Shown one piece after another: positions 21,342 through 29,990 of a stretch of DNA of 36,085 nucleotides (position 1 is the stretch's first letter; each line of letters begins with the position of its first letter). Source of the DNA: Halomonas sp. (GTDB lineage Bacteria > Pseudomonadota > Gammaproteobacteria > Pseudomonadales > Halomonadaceae); NCBI GenBank assembly GCA_003553625.1, contig PWEV01000283.1, positions 1-36,085 on the forward strand, written 5' to 3'. Made by a program: the position numbers and the translations under genes. The notes beneath the pieces were generated by a model. The model saw nothing but the letters and a program-made list of their open reading frames with translations. It made no database searches and had not been told where the DNA came from.

Positions 21342-22373
21342 TCAATAGAGCGAATCGGCCGGCGGCGTCAGGCTGGAGTGGAAGTCCTCGACGGCGCTTT
21401 CGGCCTCCTCGATGGCATCGAAACGGGCGACGTGAAATAGCGCCTCGCCCTCGTTGGCCAGCGGCAGTCGGCTCATGCCGATGACGATGCCATCGGCCAT
21501 GGAGAGCACCTCCCCTTCCGCATTGCCGAAGGGGTCGGCGACCCGTCCCAGCAGCTCGCCCTTGGCGACCCGGGCCCCCAGGCGCACCTGGGGGCGCAGG
21601 ATGCCGTCGATGGGCGCCCGGGCCCAGCTCGAACCGTTGGCAACCTCCGCCGCCGGCGGCTGGCGGCGGCGATGCTCGCCGGTCAGCATGCCCAGGCGGC
21701 GCATCACTCTCAGCACCCCGCGCACCCCGGGGGTGATCGCCCACTCGTCGAAGCGCAGCGCCTCGCCCGCCTCGTAGGTCAGCACCGGGATGCCGCGATT
21801 CTGGGCGTAGTGACGCAGGCTACCCTCGCGCAGCTCGGCGTTGAGGATCACCGGCGCACCGAAAGCGTTGGCCATGCGCTCGGTCTCGCTGCCGGTCTCC
21901 AACTGGGCGCGGATCTGTGGCAGGTTGGTGCGGTGGATCGCACCGGTGTGCAGGTCGATGATGTGGGTGGCGTGGTCGACGATCTGCTCCCGGAACAGCG
22001 CGGCCACCCGTCCACCCAGCGAGCCCGACTCGCTGCCCGGAAAGCAGCGGTTGAGATCTCGGCGATCGGGCAGGTAGCGGCTGTGCTGCACGAAGCCGAA
22101 GACATTGACGATGGGCACGGCAATCAGGGTGCCGCGCAGCCCCTTGATCTGCTTGGAGCGCAGCAGCTGGCGCACGATTTCCACGCCGTTGATCTCGTCG
22201 CCATGGATGCCGCCACACACCAGCAGCGTCGGGCCCGACTGGCGACCATGGACCACCTCCAGGGGGATATAGAGCGGCGCATGAGTGTAGAGCCTGGCCA
22301 CGGGCACGTCGATCTGAGTGCGGGTGCCGGGGGCGATGCGAATGCCGGCGAGGTCGAGAGGCGCTCGGGCCAT
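21342..22373 (-). CDS. succinylglutamate desuccinylase/aspartoacylase-family zinc amidohydrolase
   Basis: The 343-residue protein belongs to the M14-like AstE/aspartoacylase family. Zinc ligands are His57 and Glu60 in GGIHGDEINGVE and His142 in IIDLHTGA; DLNRCFPG (106-113) supplies the substrate Arg/Asn. The last 100 residues look like a beta-barrel resembling a lipoyl-type fold, common in this subgroup. ATG at 22373 gives MARAPLDLAGIRI with AGGA 11 bp upstream; ATG at 22385 is a close alternative. Known family reactions remove succinyl or acetyl groups from amino acids. The Halomonas ectoine-degradation enzyme DoeB is a relative, but the sequence here differs from DoeB as I remember it, so that role is not assigned. 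Confidence 0.85.
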   Translation of the reverse strand: MARAPLDLAGIRIAPGTRTQIDVPVARLYTHAPLYIPLEVVHGRQSGPTLLVCGGIHGDEINGVEIVRQLLRSKQIKGLRGTLIAVPIVNVFGFVQHSRYLPDRRDLNRCFPGSESGSLGGRVAALFREQIVDHATHIIDLHTGAIHRTNLPQIRAQLETGSETERMANAFGAPVILNAELREGSLRHYAQNRGIPVLTYEAGEALRFDEWAITPGVRGVLRVMRRLGMLTGEHRRRQPPAAEVANGSSWARAPIDGILRPQVRLGARVAKGELLGRVADPFGNAEGEVLSMADGIVIGMSRLPLANEGEALFHVARFDAIEEAESAVEDFHSSLTPPADSLY

Positions 22374-22475
22374 GGCGGGGGTCATCCTGTGACGGGTAGA
22401 GGGTCCCTTTATACCCGGGTCCTCAGGGCGTTGGCGAGGGCGGTCCGCCATGGCACAGGCCGCGGCCACCAACCA

Positions 22476-22491
22476 TACATTGACGAATGTA
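22476..22491. promoter_or_regulatory. putative TetR/AcrR operator upstream of the tetR gene
   Basis: TACAT-N6-ATGTA forms a perfect inverted repeat (extended to TACATT-GACG-AATGTA). It covers the expected -35 position of a promoter whose -10 could be TAGAAT at 22510-22515, so binding would autorepress tetR. The same 5-6-5 pattern recurs at 29910-29925 before the efflux operon. Confidence 0.7.
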
Positions 22492-22548
22492 AAAATCATG
22501 ACGATCGGGTAGAATGATCGCCCTGACGTTTGATGGAGTCCGCCACGC

Positions 22549-23166
22549 ATGGCGCGAAAGACCAAGGCCGAGGCCGCCGCGACTCGCGAGGCCCTGCTCG
22601 ATGCCGCCGAGGAGGTCTTCCTCGACAAGGGGGTGGCCCGCACATCCCTGGAGCAGATCGCCCGCCACGCCGGCATGACCCGGGGCGCCGTCTACTGGCA
22701 CTTCAAGAACAAGGCCGACCTCTTCCAGGCCATGCTGCAGCGGGTGCGCATGCCCTTCAAGGAGCTGGTGGAGGAGATCGGCGATCCCGGCCTCGCCGAG
22801 GCGCCGCTGGAGGCGATTCGTCTGGCCTGCCGCAGCGGCTTCGAACGCCTGGAACAGCCCCGCTATCGCCGCGTCCACGCCATCCTGATCCACCACTGCG
22901 AGGTGTTCGGCGACATCGACCCGCTGGCCATGCAGAACGAGATGGCCGAGGAGTCCTGCGGCGCCCTGCGCGACTATCTGCAAGGTGCCGCTCGGCTCGG
23001 CCAGCTGCGCGCGGATCTCTCGCCGGAGCTGGCGGCCAAGCTGCTGCAGTCCATGCTGGGCGGGCTATTCCACGACTGGCTGCGCAACCACGAGCAATAC
23101 TCCATTGCCGAGCAGGGCAACCTGCTGGTGGAGACCCAGCTCAGGCTCTTCAGCCGCCAGGCCTGA
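22549..23166 (+). CDS. TetR/AcrR-family repressor, probable regulator of the adjacent RND efflux operon
   Basis: The 205-residue protein starts MARKTKAEAAATREALLDAA and has the TetR helix-turn-helix TSLEQIARHAGMTRGAVYWHFKNKADLF (about 32-59), very like AcrR and TtgR. The rest is the all-helical ligand-binding and dimerisation domain; the C-terminal half matches the AcrR-type pattern. GGAG lies 10 bp before the ATG. It is divergent from the desuccinylase gene and convergent with the crotonase gene that ends the efflux operon. Shared operator-like sites before tetR and before the membrane fusion protein gene support control of the pump; the inducer is unknown. Confidence 0.88.
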   Translation: MARKTKAEAAATREALLDAAEEVFLDKGVARTSLEQIARHAGMTRGAVYWHFKNKADLFQAMLQRVRMPFKELVEEIGDPGLAEAPLEAIRLACRSGFERLEQPRYRRVHAILIHHCEVFGDIDPLAMQNEMAEESCGALRDYLQGAARLGQLRADLSPELAAKLLQSMLGGLFHDWLRNHEQYSIAEQGNLLVETQLRLFSRQA

Positions 23167-23208
23167 CCCGACCTGGCGGCACGCCCCCATGACAACCGTG
23201 ATGTCCCT

Positions 23209-23964
23209 TCAGGGGTGGCGCCTTCGCGCATAGAAGGCCTCGATGGCGTTCTGTGCCTCGGGTGAGCGACAGCGCGCCAGCAGCGCCTGCTCCTCCCTGT
23301 CCAGGGCGACGCCGATCGCCTCGGCCTGGCCTTCACGCATCAGCGCCTTGGTGGCCAGCAGAGCATCATAGGGCTTGGCCAGCAGCCGCGCGGCGGCATC
23401 GAAGGCCTGCTCCAGCGCCCGTCCGTCGGGAGTCGCATCGGTCAGCAGGCCGATCTCGCGGGCATCATCAGTCGAAAAGGCTTGACCGAGCAACAGCATC
23501 TGCGCCGCGGCCTTGTTACCCGCCAATCGCGGCAGCAGCCAGGTGGCGCCCCCCAGGGGGCTCAGCCCGAAGTGGGTGAAGGGCAGCTGGAAACGGGTCG
23601 AATGGCCCGCATAGGCGAAATCGCAGTGCAGCAGGATCGAGATGCCGAGCCCCAGGGCGATGCCCTCCGCGGCGGCGATGGACGGCTTGGAGAAGGCGTG
23701 CAGGCGACGCAGGAAGGTGATCGCCGCCACGCTGTCGGCCTCGGCCAGGGCCTTGTAGTTGGCCAGATCATTGCCCGCCGTGAAGCAGTTCTCGGTCCCG
23801 GTGATGATCAGCACCCTGACGCTGTCATCGTCCTCCGCCGCCGCGATCCCCTCGATCAGCTGAGCGTAGCTCGCCTCGTCGAGGATATTGCGCCTCTCGG
23901 GGCAGCTGATCTTCAGCACCATGATGCCGTCGTCCCGGCGGGAGGCGGTGATTCGGGTCGCCAT
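23209..23964 (-). CDS. crotonase (enoyl-CoA hydratase/isomerase) superfamily protein lacking the usual catalytic glutamates
   Basis: The 251-residue protein has the crotonase core: SCPERRNILDEASYAQL, the oxyanion-hole segment TAGNDLANY, AAAEGIALGLGISILLHCDFAYAG and FGLSPLGGATWLLPRLAG. The two glutamates of classical enoyl-CoA hydratase are not at their positions (Ser and Phe appear instead). The single Glu of enoyl-CoA isomerases (usual pattern GLxPE) is Leu in GLSPLGG. It may therefore be a different acyl-CoA enzyme or a binding protein. ATG at 23964 has GGAG eight bases upstream. It follows the outer-membrane channel gene by 74 bp, a gap that holds a 7-bp hairpin (23992-23998 and 24005-24011), so it may be the last gene of the efflux operon. 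Confidence 0.8.
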   Translation of the reverse strand: MATRITASRRDDGIMVLKISCPERRNILDEASYAQLIEGIAAAEDDDSVRVLIITGTENCFTAGNDLANYKALAEADSVAAITFLRRLHAFSKPSIAAAEGIALGLGISILLHCDFAYAGHSTRFQLPFTHFGLSPLGGATWLLPRLAGNKAAAQMLLLGQAFSTDDAREIGLLTDATPDGRALEQAFDAAARLLAKPYDALLATKALMREGQAEAIGVALDREEQALLARCRSPEAQNAIEAFYARRRHP

Positions 23965-24038
23965 GACATGTCTCCGTTGTGTTGGGGCGGTCGGCCCCAC
24001 ACGCGGGGCCGCCATGTTTCCCTTAGCCTTTCGGCGCC

Positions 24039-25451
24039 TCAGCCGTCGATCTGCCAGCCACCGCCCAGCGCCTTGAAGAGCGTGGCGGTGGCGGTCAGGC
24101 GGTCGCGCATTGCCTCGGAGAGCGCCAGCTCGGCAGCGAGAGTGGCGCGCTGGGCGTCGAGCAGCTCGATGAAGCCGACGAAGCCCTCACGGTAGCGCAC
24201 CTCCGCCAGCTCCAGGGTGCGCTCGAAGGCCGTCAGCTGACGACGAATCGCCTCGACGCGCTCACCGCTGGCCTCGTAGGTGACCAGGGCGTTGCGCACC
24301 TCGTTGAAGGCCTGTGCCACGGTGGCGCGGTACTGGATCTCCGCCTGCTCGGCGAGTGCCTCGGCGGTATCGATGCGCGAGGCGCTGCGGCCGAAGTCGA
24401 AGAGCGGCCCCATCACCGTGGCCGAAAACCCCCAGGTGCCGGCCGCCGAGGTGAAGAGATCGCCGGCATCCCCGGCGGCGCTGCCCAGCAGCCCCCCCAG
24501 GTTGAAGCGCGGCAGGCGGCTCGCCTCGGCCACGCCGATGCCGGCATTGGCGGCGATCAGGCCCGCCTCGGCGGAGCGGATGTCGGGACGCCGCGCGAGC
24601 AGCTCCGAGGGCAGCACCGCCGGCACCCCGTCGGGCAGGGCGATCGCCTCCAGGTCGGTGTCACCGTAGTCCAGGTCTGCCATCAGCTCGGCGGGGCTCA
24701 TGCCCACCAGCAGCGCCAGCGACCCCTCCAGCACCCGAACCCGCTCCCGCTGGCCCGGCAGCTGGGCCAGGGTCGACTCCAGCTCCGACTGCGCCTGGCG
24801 CAGCGCCAGTTCGTCGCTCTCGCCGACGTCGAAGCGCAGCTGCTCGAGGCGGAAGGTCTCCTCCCGGGACTCTGCGGTGGCCCGGGTGATGCGTAGCTGG
24901 CGCTCCGCGCTGCGCAGGTCGAAGTAGGTGGCCACCACGTCGGCGATCACGCTGAGGCGCACCGCGTCGTGGGCGAACAGGCTCTGATCGAGCAGCGCCT
25001 CGGAGGCCTCCCGCTCACGGGCCAGACGCCCCCAGAGATCGATCTCGTAGTCGAGCACGCCGGCCAGGGAGAAGAGGCTGTCGGTGCTGCTCTGCCCCAG
25101 CGGCGAGGCCGCCCCCGGGGTGCGCTCCCGGGCCGCCTCGGCCTGGGCGCTCACCGAGGGAAGCTGTTCGGCGCGGGCCAGCCCCAGCCTCGCCCGGGCC
25201 TCCTGGATCCGCGCCAGCTGCAGGCGCAGGTCCAGGTTGTCATCCACGGCCCGCGCCACCAGCCCATCCAGGTACGGGTCTTCGAACTGTTGCCACCACC
25301 GCTGCCAGTCGGCCCGCGCTTCATCGGTGAGCAATACGTGCTCGGGCCACTGCTCGGGCAGGTCCAGCGATGGGGCCCGATAGTCGGGCCCCACGGCACA
25401 GCCGGCCAGCAGGGCGGTGGAGAGCAGCAGGACAGGCAGTGCCTTATGCAT
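24039..25451 (-). CDS. RND efflux outer-membrane channel lipoprotein (OprM/NodT family)
   Basis: The 470-residue TolC-like protein begins with a lipoprotein signal peptide ending LLAGC (Cys18), then AVGPDYRAPSLDLPEQW, the standard start of this family. Two repeats of long coiled-coil helices with beta-strands follow, the second including RRPDIRSAEAGLIAANAGIGVAEASRLPRF. It forms the trimeric exit duct of the tripartite pump. The start codon overlaps the stop of the pump gene by 8 bp (ATGCATAA), so translation is coupled. Confidence 0.93.
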   Translation of the reverse strand: MHKALPVLLLSTALLAGCAVGPDYRAPSLDLPEQWPEHVLLTDEARADWQRWWQQFEDPYLDGLVARAVDDNLDLRLQLARIQEARARLGLARAEQLPSVSAQAEAARERTPGAASPLGQSSTDSLFSLAGVLDYEIDLWGRLAREREASEALLDQSLFAHDAVRLSVIADVVATYFDLRSAERQLRITRATAESREETFRLEQLRFDVGESDELALRQAQSELESTLAQLPGQRERVRVLEGSLALLVGMSPAELMADLDYGDTDLEAIALPDGVPAVLPSELLARRPDIRSAEAGLIAANAGIGVAEASRLPRFNLGGLLGSAAGDAGDLFTSAAGTWGFSATVMGPLFDFGRSASRIDTAEALAEQAEIQYRATVAQAFNEVRNALVTYEASGERVEAIRRQLTAFERTLELAEVRYREGFVGFIELLDAQRATLAAELALSEAMRDRLTATATLFKALGGGWQIDG

Positions 25452-28400
25452 GGGGGGTCTCCTCGTCCAGGCGACCGGCCTTGCGCTCGCGGCGCCAGGT
25501 CACCAGGTCCTCCAGCACCTTGTAGGCCAGCGGCACGAAGATCAGCGCCAGGGAGCTGGCCAGGATCATGCCGCCCACCACCACGGTGCCGATCTCCTGG
25601 CGGCTGTTGGCGCCGGCGCCGGTGGCGAACACCAGCGGCATCGTGCCGATGATGAAGGTCAGGGCCGTCATCAGGATGGCACGGAAGCGCTGCCTTGCCG
25701 CACCCAGGGCCGCCTCGGTGGAGCTCATCCCGGCGCGGCGGTTCTGGGCGGCGAACTCCACGATCAGGATGGCGTTCTTGGCCGCCAGGCCGATCAGCAC
25801 CAGCAGGCCCACCTGGAAGTAGATGTCGTTGGGGAAACCGCGCAGCATGGCGGCCAGCGCCGCCCCCAGCACCCCGAAGGGCACCGCGGTGGCCACCGCC
25901 AGCGGCAGCGTCCAGCGCTCGTACTGGGCGGCCAGGATAAGGAACACCATCAGCAGGCCCAGGCCGAAGGCCAGGGCACCGGCGCCAGCCGCGTCGTCCA
26001 GCTGGTAGGCCTCCCCGGTCCAGCCCAGCTGAACGTCACCGCCCTCCAGCACCTCGGCGGCAACTTCATCCATGGCGTCCTTGGCCTGGCCGGTAGTGAA
26101 GCCCGGTGCGGCATCGGCCAGAAACTTGGCGGCGGAGTAGACGTTGTAGCGGTTGAAGATATCCGCCCCCGATTCGCGGGTCAGGGTCACCACCGAACTC
26201 AACGGGATCATCTCGCCGTCCTGGGAGCGCACGAAGACCTTGTTGATATCCTCGGGCTGGCTGCGGAACTCACCCTCCGACTGCAGGTTGACCTGCCAGT
26301 TGCGACCCGAGAGGGTGAAGTCGTTCACGTACATGGAGCCGAAGGTGCTCCGCATGGCGGCGAACACCTCGTCGATCGGCACCCCCATGGCGCGGGCCTT
26401 CTCCCGGTCCAGCTCGGCGCGATAGCGCGGGATCGAGGTGTCCAGGGTGGTGCGGGCGTTGGTCAGTTCCGGGCGCTCGTTGGCCGCGGCGGCAAGCCGG
26501 TTGGCCAGGTCGGCGATCTGCTGGGTGGTGGCGTCGCCTCGCACCTGCAGGTAGCCCTCCACGCCGCCGGTCAGCGACAGCCCCATGATGGGCGGCGGGG
26601 TAAACGCGATCACCAGCGCCTCGGGAATAGCGCCACCCATCCCCATGATCTGGCCGGCCAGCGACTGGGCGTCCTGGCCGGGGCCAGTGCGCTCGCCCCA
26701 GTCGGCCAGGTTGGCGAAGCCCACCCCGGTATTGGTGCGCAGGGCGCCGGCGATGATGTCGAAGCCGGCGAAGGAGGTGAACTCGTCCACTTCATCCATT
26801 TCCAGCAGCATCTCGGAGACCTGGTCCCGCACCGCCTCGGTGCGCGGCAGCGCCGACACCTGGGGCAGCTGGTAGACCACCAGGGCCACGCCCTGATCCT
26901 CCTGGGGCACCAGCCCCGGGGGCAGGCGCGACATGGTGAAGAGCGTCACGGCGATCACGCCGACAAACAGCAGGACGCCGATCACCGCGTGGCGCAGCAG
27001 CTTGCCCACCAGCCAGCTGAAGCCGTTGGTTAGCCTGTCGAAACCGGCGTTGAACCACTGGAAGGGCTTGGCCACGCTGTGTGTCTGCTTGTCGAGAAGC
27101 AGCGCGCACATGGCCGGGGTCAGGGTCAGGGCCACCACGCCGGAGACCACCACCGAGACCGCGATGGTCACCGCGAACTGGCGATAGAGCTCACCGGTCA
27201 GGCCGCCCAGGAAGGTCACCGGTGCGAACACCGCCACCAGCACCAGGGTGGAGGAGACCACCGCGCCGGCCACCTGTTTCATGGTCTCGATGGAAGCCTC
27301 GCGGGCCTTCATGCCCTGCTCGTTGATCAGCCGGTCGACGTTCTCCAGCACGATGATGGCGTTATCCACCACGATGCCGATGGCCAGCACCAGGCCGAAC
27401 AGCGTCAGCAGGTTGACCGAGAAGCCGAAGGCCAGCATGCCGGCGAAGGTGCCGATCAGCGACACCGGAATGGCCACCACCGGAATCAGGGTGGCGCGCA
27501 GGTGCTGCAGGAACAGGAAGGTCACCACCACCACCAGCCCCACCGCCATCAGCAGGGTGATGAACACCTCACGAATGGAGATCTCGACGAACTCGGTGGT
27601 GTCGTAGGGCACCGTGTAGGTGAGGCCCTCCGGAAAGCGCCCGGCCATCTCTTCCAGCGCCTCGTGCACCGCCTCGGCGGTCTCCAGGGCGTTGGCGCCA
27701 GGCTGCAGATAGACGCCCATGGGCACGGCGTTCTGGCCGTTGTAGGTGGCCGAGAAGGCGTAGTTCTGGGAACCCAGCTCGGCGCGGGCCACGTCACCCA
27801 GGCGCAGGGTGCCGCCGTCCTGCTCGGCGCGCAGGATGATCTCCTCGAACTCCTCGGGGGTGGAGAGCTGGCCGCGGGTGGTCACCGTGAAGGTATAGGC
27901 CTGGCCCTCGGGCGAGGGCTCGGCGCCGAGGCTGCCGGCGGCGAACTGGGCGTTCTGCTCGCGGATCGCCCCGGCCACGTCGTTGGGCGTCAGGTCGAAC
28001 TGGGCCAGCTTGTCGGGGCTGATCCAGATGCGCATGGAGTAGTCCTGGGCGCCGAACAGCGAGGCGTCCCCCACCCCGGGGATGCGCACCAGCTCGTCGA
28101 GCACGTTAAGCAGCGCATAGTTGGACATGAACAGCACGTCGCGGCTGCCGTCCGGCGAGAACACCACCGGTACCATCAGGATATTGGTGGAGCGAGACTC
28201 GACGCGCACCCCCTGGTCGCGCACCGACTGGGGCAGGCGCGCGGTAGCGGCCTGCACGCGGTTGTTGACGTTGATGGCGGCCTGGTCAGGGTCGGTACCC
28301 ATCGCAAAGGAGACGGTAATCTGCAGGCTACCGGCGTCGGTGGAGGCCGACTCCATGTAGAGCATGTTGTCGACGCCGTTGATCTCCTGCTCCAGCGGCG

Positions 28401-28587
28401 CCGCCACCGCCTCGGCGATCACCTCCGCGCTGGCGCCGGGGTAGGCGGCCTGCACCACCACCTGGGGCGGCACCACGTCGGGGTACTGCTCCACGGGCAG
28501 CATGCGCAGCGCAGCCAGACCGGCCAGCACGATGATGATGGAGATGACCGACGAGAAGATCGGTCGATCGATGAAGAACCTGAGCAT
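25444..28587 (-). CDS. RND multidrug efflux pump, inner-membrane transporter (HAE1/AcrB family)
   Basis: The 1047-residue proton-driven transporter begins MLRFFIDRPIFSSVISIII and shows the AcrB layout: TM1, a periplasmic porter domain, TM2-7, a second periplasmic domain, TM8-12. The proton-relay Lys region is AAKNAILIVEFA in TM10. In TM4 the motif is GIVVDNAIIVLENV, with Asp408 and Asn409 where AcrB has Asp407-Asp408. ATG at 28587 overlaps the stop of the upstream gene (TGATG) after GAGGAGG; a GTG one codon earlier is less likely. Substrates cannot be read from sequence; solvents, dyes, antibiotics or bile-like amphiphiles are usual. Confidence 0.95.
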   Translation of the reverse strand: MLRFFIDRPIFSSVISIIIVLAGLAALRMLPVEQYPDVVPPQVVVQAAYPGASAEVIAEAVAAPLEQEINGVDNMLYMESASTDAGSLQITVSFAMGTDPDQAAINVNNRVQAATARLPQSVRDQGVRVESRSTNILMVPVVFSPDGSRDVLFMSNYALLNVLDELVRIPGVGDASLFGAQDYSMRIWISPDKLAQFDLTPNDVAGAIREQNAQFAAGSLGAEPSPEGQAYTFTVTTRGQLSTPEEFEEIILRAEQDGGTLRLGDVARAELGSQNYAFSATYNGQNAVPMGVYLQPGANALETAEAVHEALEEMAGRFPEGLTYTVPYDTTEFVEISIREVFITLLMAVGLVVVVTFLFLQHLRATLIPVVAIPVSLIGTFAGMLAFGFSVNLLTLFGLVLAIGIVVDNAIIVLENVDRLINEQGMKAREASIETMKQVAGAVVSSTLVLVAVFAPVTFLGGLTGELYRQFAVTIAVSVVVSGVVALTLTPAMCALLLDKQTHSVAKPFQWFNAGFDRLTNGFSWLVGKLLRHAVIGVLLFVGVIAVTLFTMSRLPPGLVPQEDQGVALVVYQLPQVSALPRTEAVRDQVSEMLLEMDEVDEFTSFAGFDIIAGALRTNTGVGFANLADWGERTGPGQDAQSLAGQIMGMGGAIPEALVIAFTPPPIMGLSLTGGVEGYLQVRGDATTQQIADLANRLAAAANERPELTNARTTLDTSIPRYRAELDREKARAMGVPIDEVFAAMRSTFGSMYVNDFTLSGRNWQVNLQSEGEFRSQPEDINKVFVRSQDGEMIPLSSVVTLTRESGADIFNRYNVYSAAKFLADAAPGFTTGQAKDAMDEVAAEVLEGGDVQLGWTGEAYQLDDAAGAGALAFGLGLLMVFLILAAQYERWTLPLAVATAVPFGVLGAALAAMLRGFPNDIYFQVGLLVLIGLAAKNAILIVEFAAQNRRAGMSSTEAALGAARQRFRAILMTALTFIIGTMPLVFATGAGANSRQEIGTVVVGGMILASSLALIFVPLAYKVLEDLVTWRRERKAGRLDEETPHA

Positions 28588-29819
28588 CACGCCTCCTCGT
28601 CATCGGCGAGTTCGTCGTCCAGCGACACCTCGCCGGCGGTCTCGTCGTCCATGACCTCCTCGGCCGAGTCGGCCACGCTGACCTGTACCTGCATGCCGTC
28701 CTGGAGGGTGACCTGACCGCTGAGCACGATGCGATCGCCGTCCTCGAGGCCCGACAGCACCACCTGACGGCTGTCGACGATGGGTCCCAGCTCCACGCTG
28801 CGAGCGTGGGCGGTGTCGTCCTCGACCACGAAGAGTCGCGGCCCCTCGGCGCCCTGGCCCACCGCTTCCTGGGGTATCAGGAAGACGTCGTCGAGCTCCT
28901 GAACCAGCACCCGCACGCGAACGAACTGGCCGGGAACCACCTCGCCGTCGGGGTTGGGGAACACGGCCCGCGCCGAGACGCTGCCGGTGCGCGGGTCGAT
29001 GGTGCTGTCGGTGAAGTCGACCAGGCCGTGCTCGGCATACTCGCTGCCGTCGGGCAGGGTCAGCCAGGCTTCGCGTGGAGCCTCCGCCTGGGCATCGCTC
29101 ATGGCCCGGCGGGCGGCGCGCTGCAGGGCGGCATCGCTTTCCGGCAGCGAGAAGCGCACGTGAATGGGGTCCTGCTGGGTCACGCTGGTGAGCAGGGTGC
29201 CACGCTCGATCAGGCTGCCCTCGGGGAAGCTCTCCAGCCCGGTCAGGCCGGCCAGGGGCGCCTGCACCTGGGTGTAGCTGAGGTTGAGCTCGGCGTTGGC
29301 GACCCCGGCTTCGGTAAGGGCCAGGCGCGCCTCGGCCAGCTCCCGGGCGGAGAGAGAGCTGTCACGCTCGCGCTCGCTGACCGCATTCTGGTTGAACAGG
29401 GTAGAAATCCGCTGCCACTCGCGGTTGGCCTGGTTCAGCTCGGCGCGGGCGTTGGCACGCTCGGCCTGGGCACGCTGGAGTTCGATCTCGTAGGGTTCAC
29501 GATCGATGCGAAACAGCGCATCACCTCCCTGAACCACCTGACCCTCGGTGTAGAGACGCTCCTCCAGGATGCCATCGACCCGAGCGCGAACCTGCACCAC
29601 GCGGGAACCCCGTGCGCGGGCCGCATACTCCTCGATGACCTCCACGCTGCGCGGCTCCACGCCGACCACCACCACCGGCGGCGGCGGACGCTCACCACCA
29701 CCCGCGGGACCCGCGGACTCGTCCTCGGGCTGCCCGCAGGCGGACAGCCCGATGGCCATCAGGCCGGCCAGGACCAGGATTCTCGGGGGCCTGTGCCCCC
29801 TCAGGGGTGCCAATTGCAT
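28587..29819 (-). CDS. RND efflux periplasmic adaptor (membrane fusion protein, AcrA family)
   Basis: The 410-residue lipoprotein has signal peptide MQLAPLRGHRPPRILVLAGL followed by MAIGLSAC, with lipidated Cys28. It then has the biotinyl/lipoyl-like halves (VRARVDGILEERLYTEGQVVQGG), a helical hairpin (QRAQAERANARAELNQANREW and onward), the beta-barrel and the membrane-proximal domain. The last 25 residues are strongly acidic, unlike AcrA or MexA. ATG at 29819 has GGAG upstream; the frame to 29918 would bury the signal peptide. It is the first gene of the pump operon, about 76 nt after the predicted transcription start. Confidence 0.93.
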   Translation of the reverse strand: MQLAPLRGHRPPRILVLAGLMAIGLSACGQPEDESAGPAGGGERPPPPVVVVGVEPRSVEVIEEYAARARGSRVVQVRARVDGILEERLYTEGQVVQGGDALFRIDREPYEIELQRAQAERANARAELNQANREWQRISTLFNQNAVSERERDSSLSARELAEARLALTEAGVANAELNLSYTQVQAPLAGLTGLESFPEGSLIERGTLLTSVTQQDPIHVRFSLPESDAALQRAARRAMSDAQAEAPREAWLTLPDGSEYAEHGLVDFTDSTIDPRTGSVSARAVFPNPDGEVVPGQFVRVRVLVQELDDVFLIPQEAVGQGAEGPRLFVVEDDTAHARSVELGPIVDSRQVVLSGLEDGDRIVLSGQVTLQDGMQVQVSVADSAEEVMDDETAGEVSLDDELADDEEA

Positions 29820-29901
29820 GAACGTCTCCACTCGGGTGATCTCGTCGGGGGCTCGGCGGCAGGGAGCAACATGCCGGCGTGCAGCGCGAAAACTGGAAGG
29901 G

Positions 29902-29930
29902 ATTATAGCTACATCCATGTATGTATACTA
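29902..29930 (-). promoter_or_regulatory. efflux operon promoter with embedded TetR operator
   Basis: A perfect minus-strand TATAAT (29902-29907) is followed upstream by TACAT-N6-ATGTA (29910-29925) that fills the spacer up to a poor -35 (TAGTAT, 25-30 of this block). A repressor bound here would block RNA polymerase directly. The motif equals that before tetR. Confidence 0.7.
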
Positions 29931-29962
29931 GGGACCCTCCACTCGCCAGTCCGATGATAGGC

Positions 29963-29990
29963 AAAAAAAAACCGCCCCGGACGGGGCGGT
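29963..29990 (-). terminator. strong intrinsic terminator, with no protein gene upstream of it
   Basis: On the minus strand ACCGCCCC-GTCC-GGGGCGGT (29990 to 29971) is followed by nine T residues. On the plus strand there is no T-tract. Nothing protein-coding is read into it from the right, which suggests a short non-coding transcript or a leader. Confidence 0.88.

Noticed and set aside
21342..22373. Assignment as DoeB of ectoine degradation
   Set aside because: The family fits but the sequence around the zinc site and the C-terminal barrel differ from DoeB as remembered, and no ectoine hydrolase (doeA) gene is adjacent.
27079..28716. 545-codon plus-strand frame rich in His, Gln and Gly
   Set aside because: It is antisense to the RND pump; the His/Gln-rich composition is typical of reversed GC-rich coding sequence.
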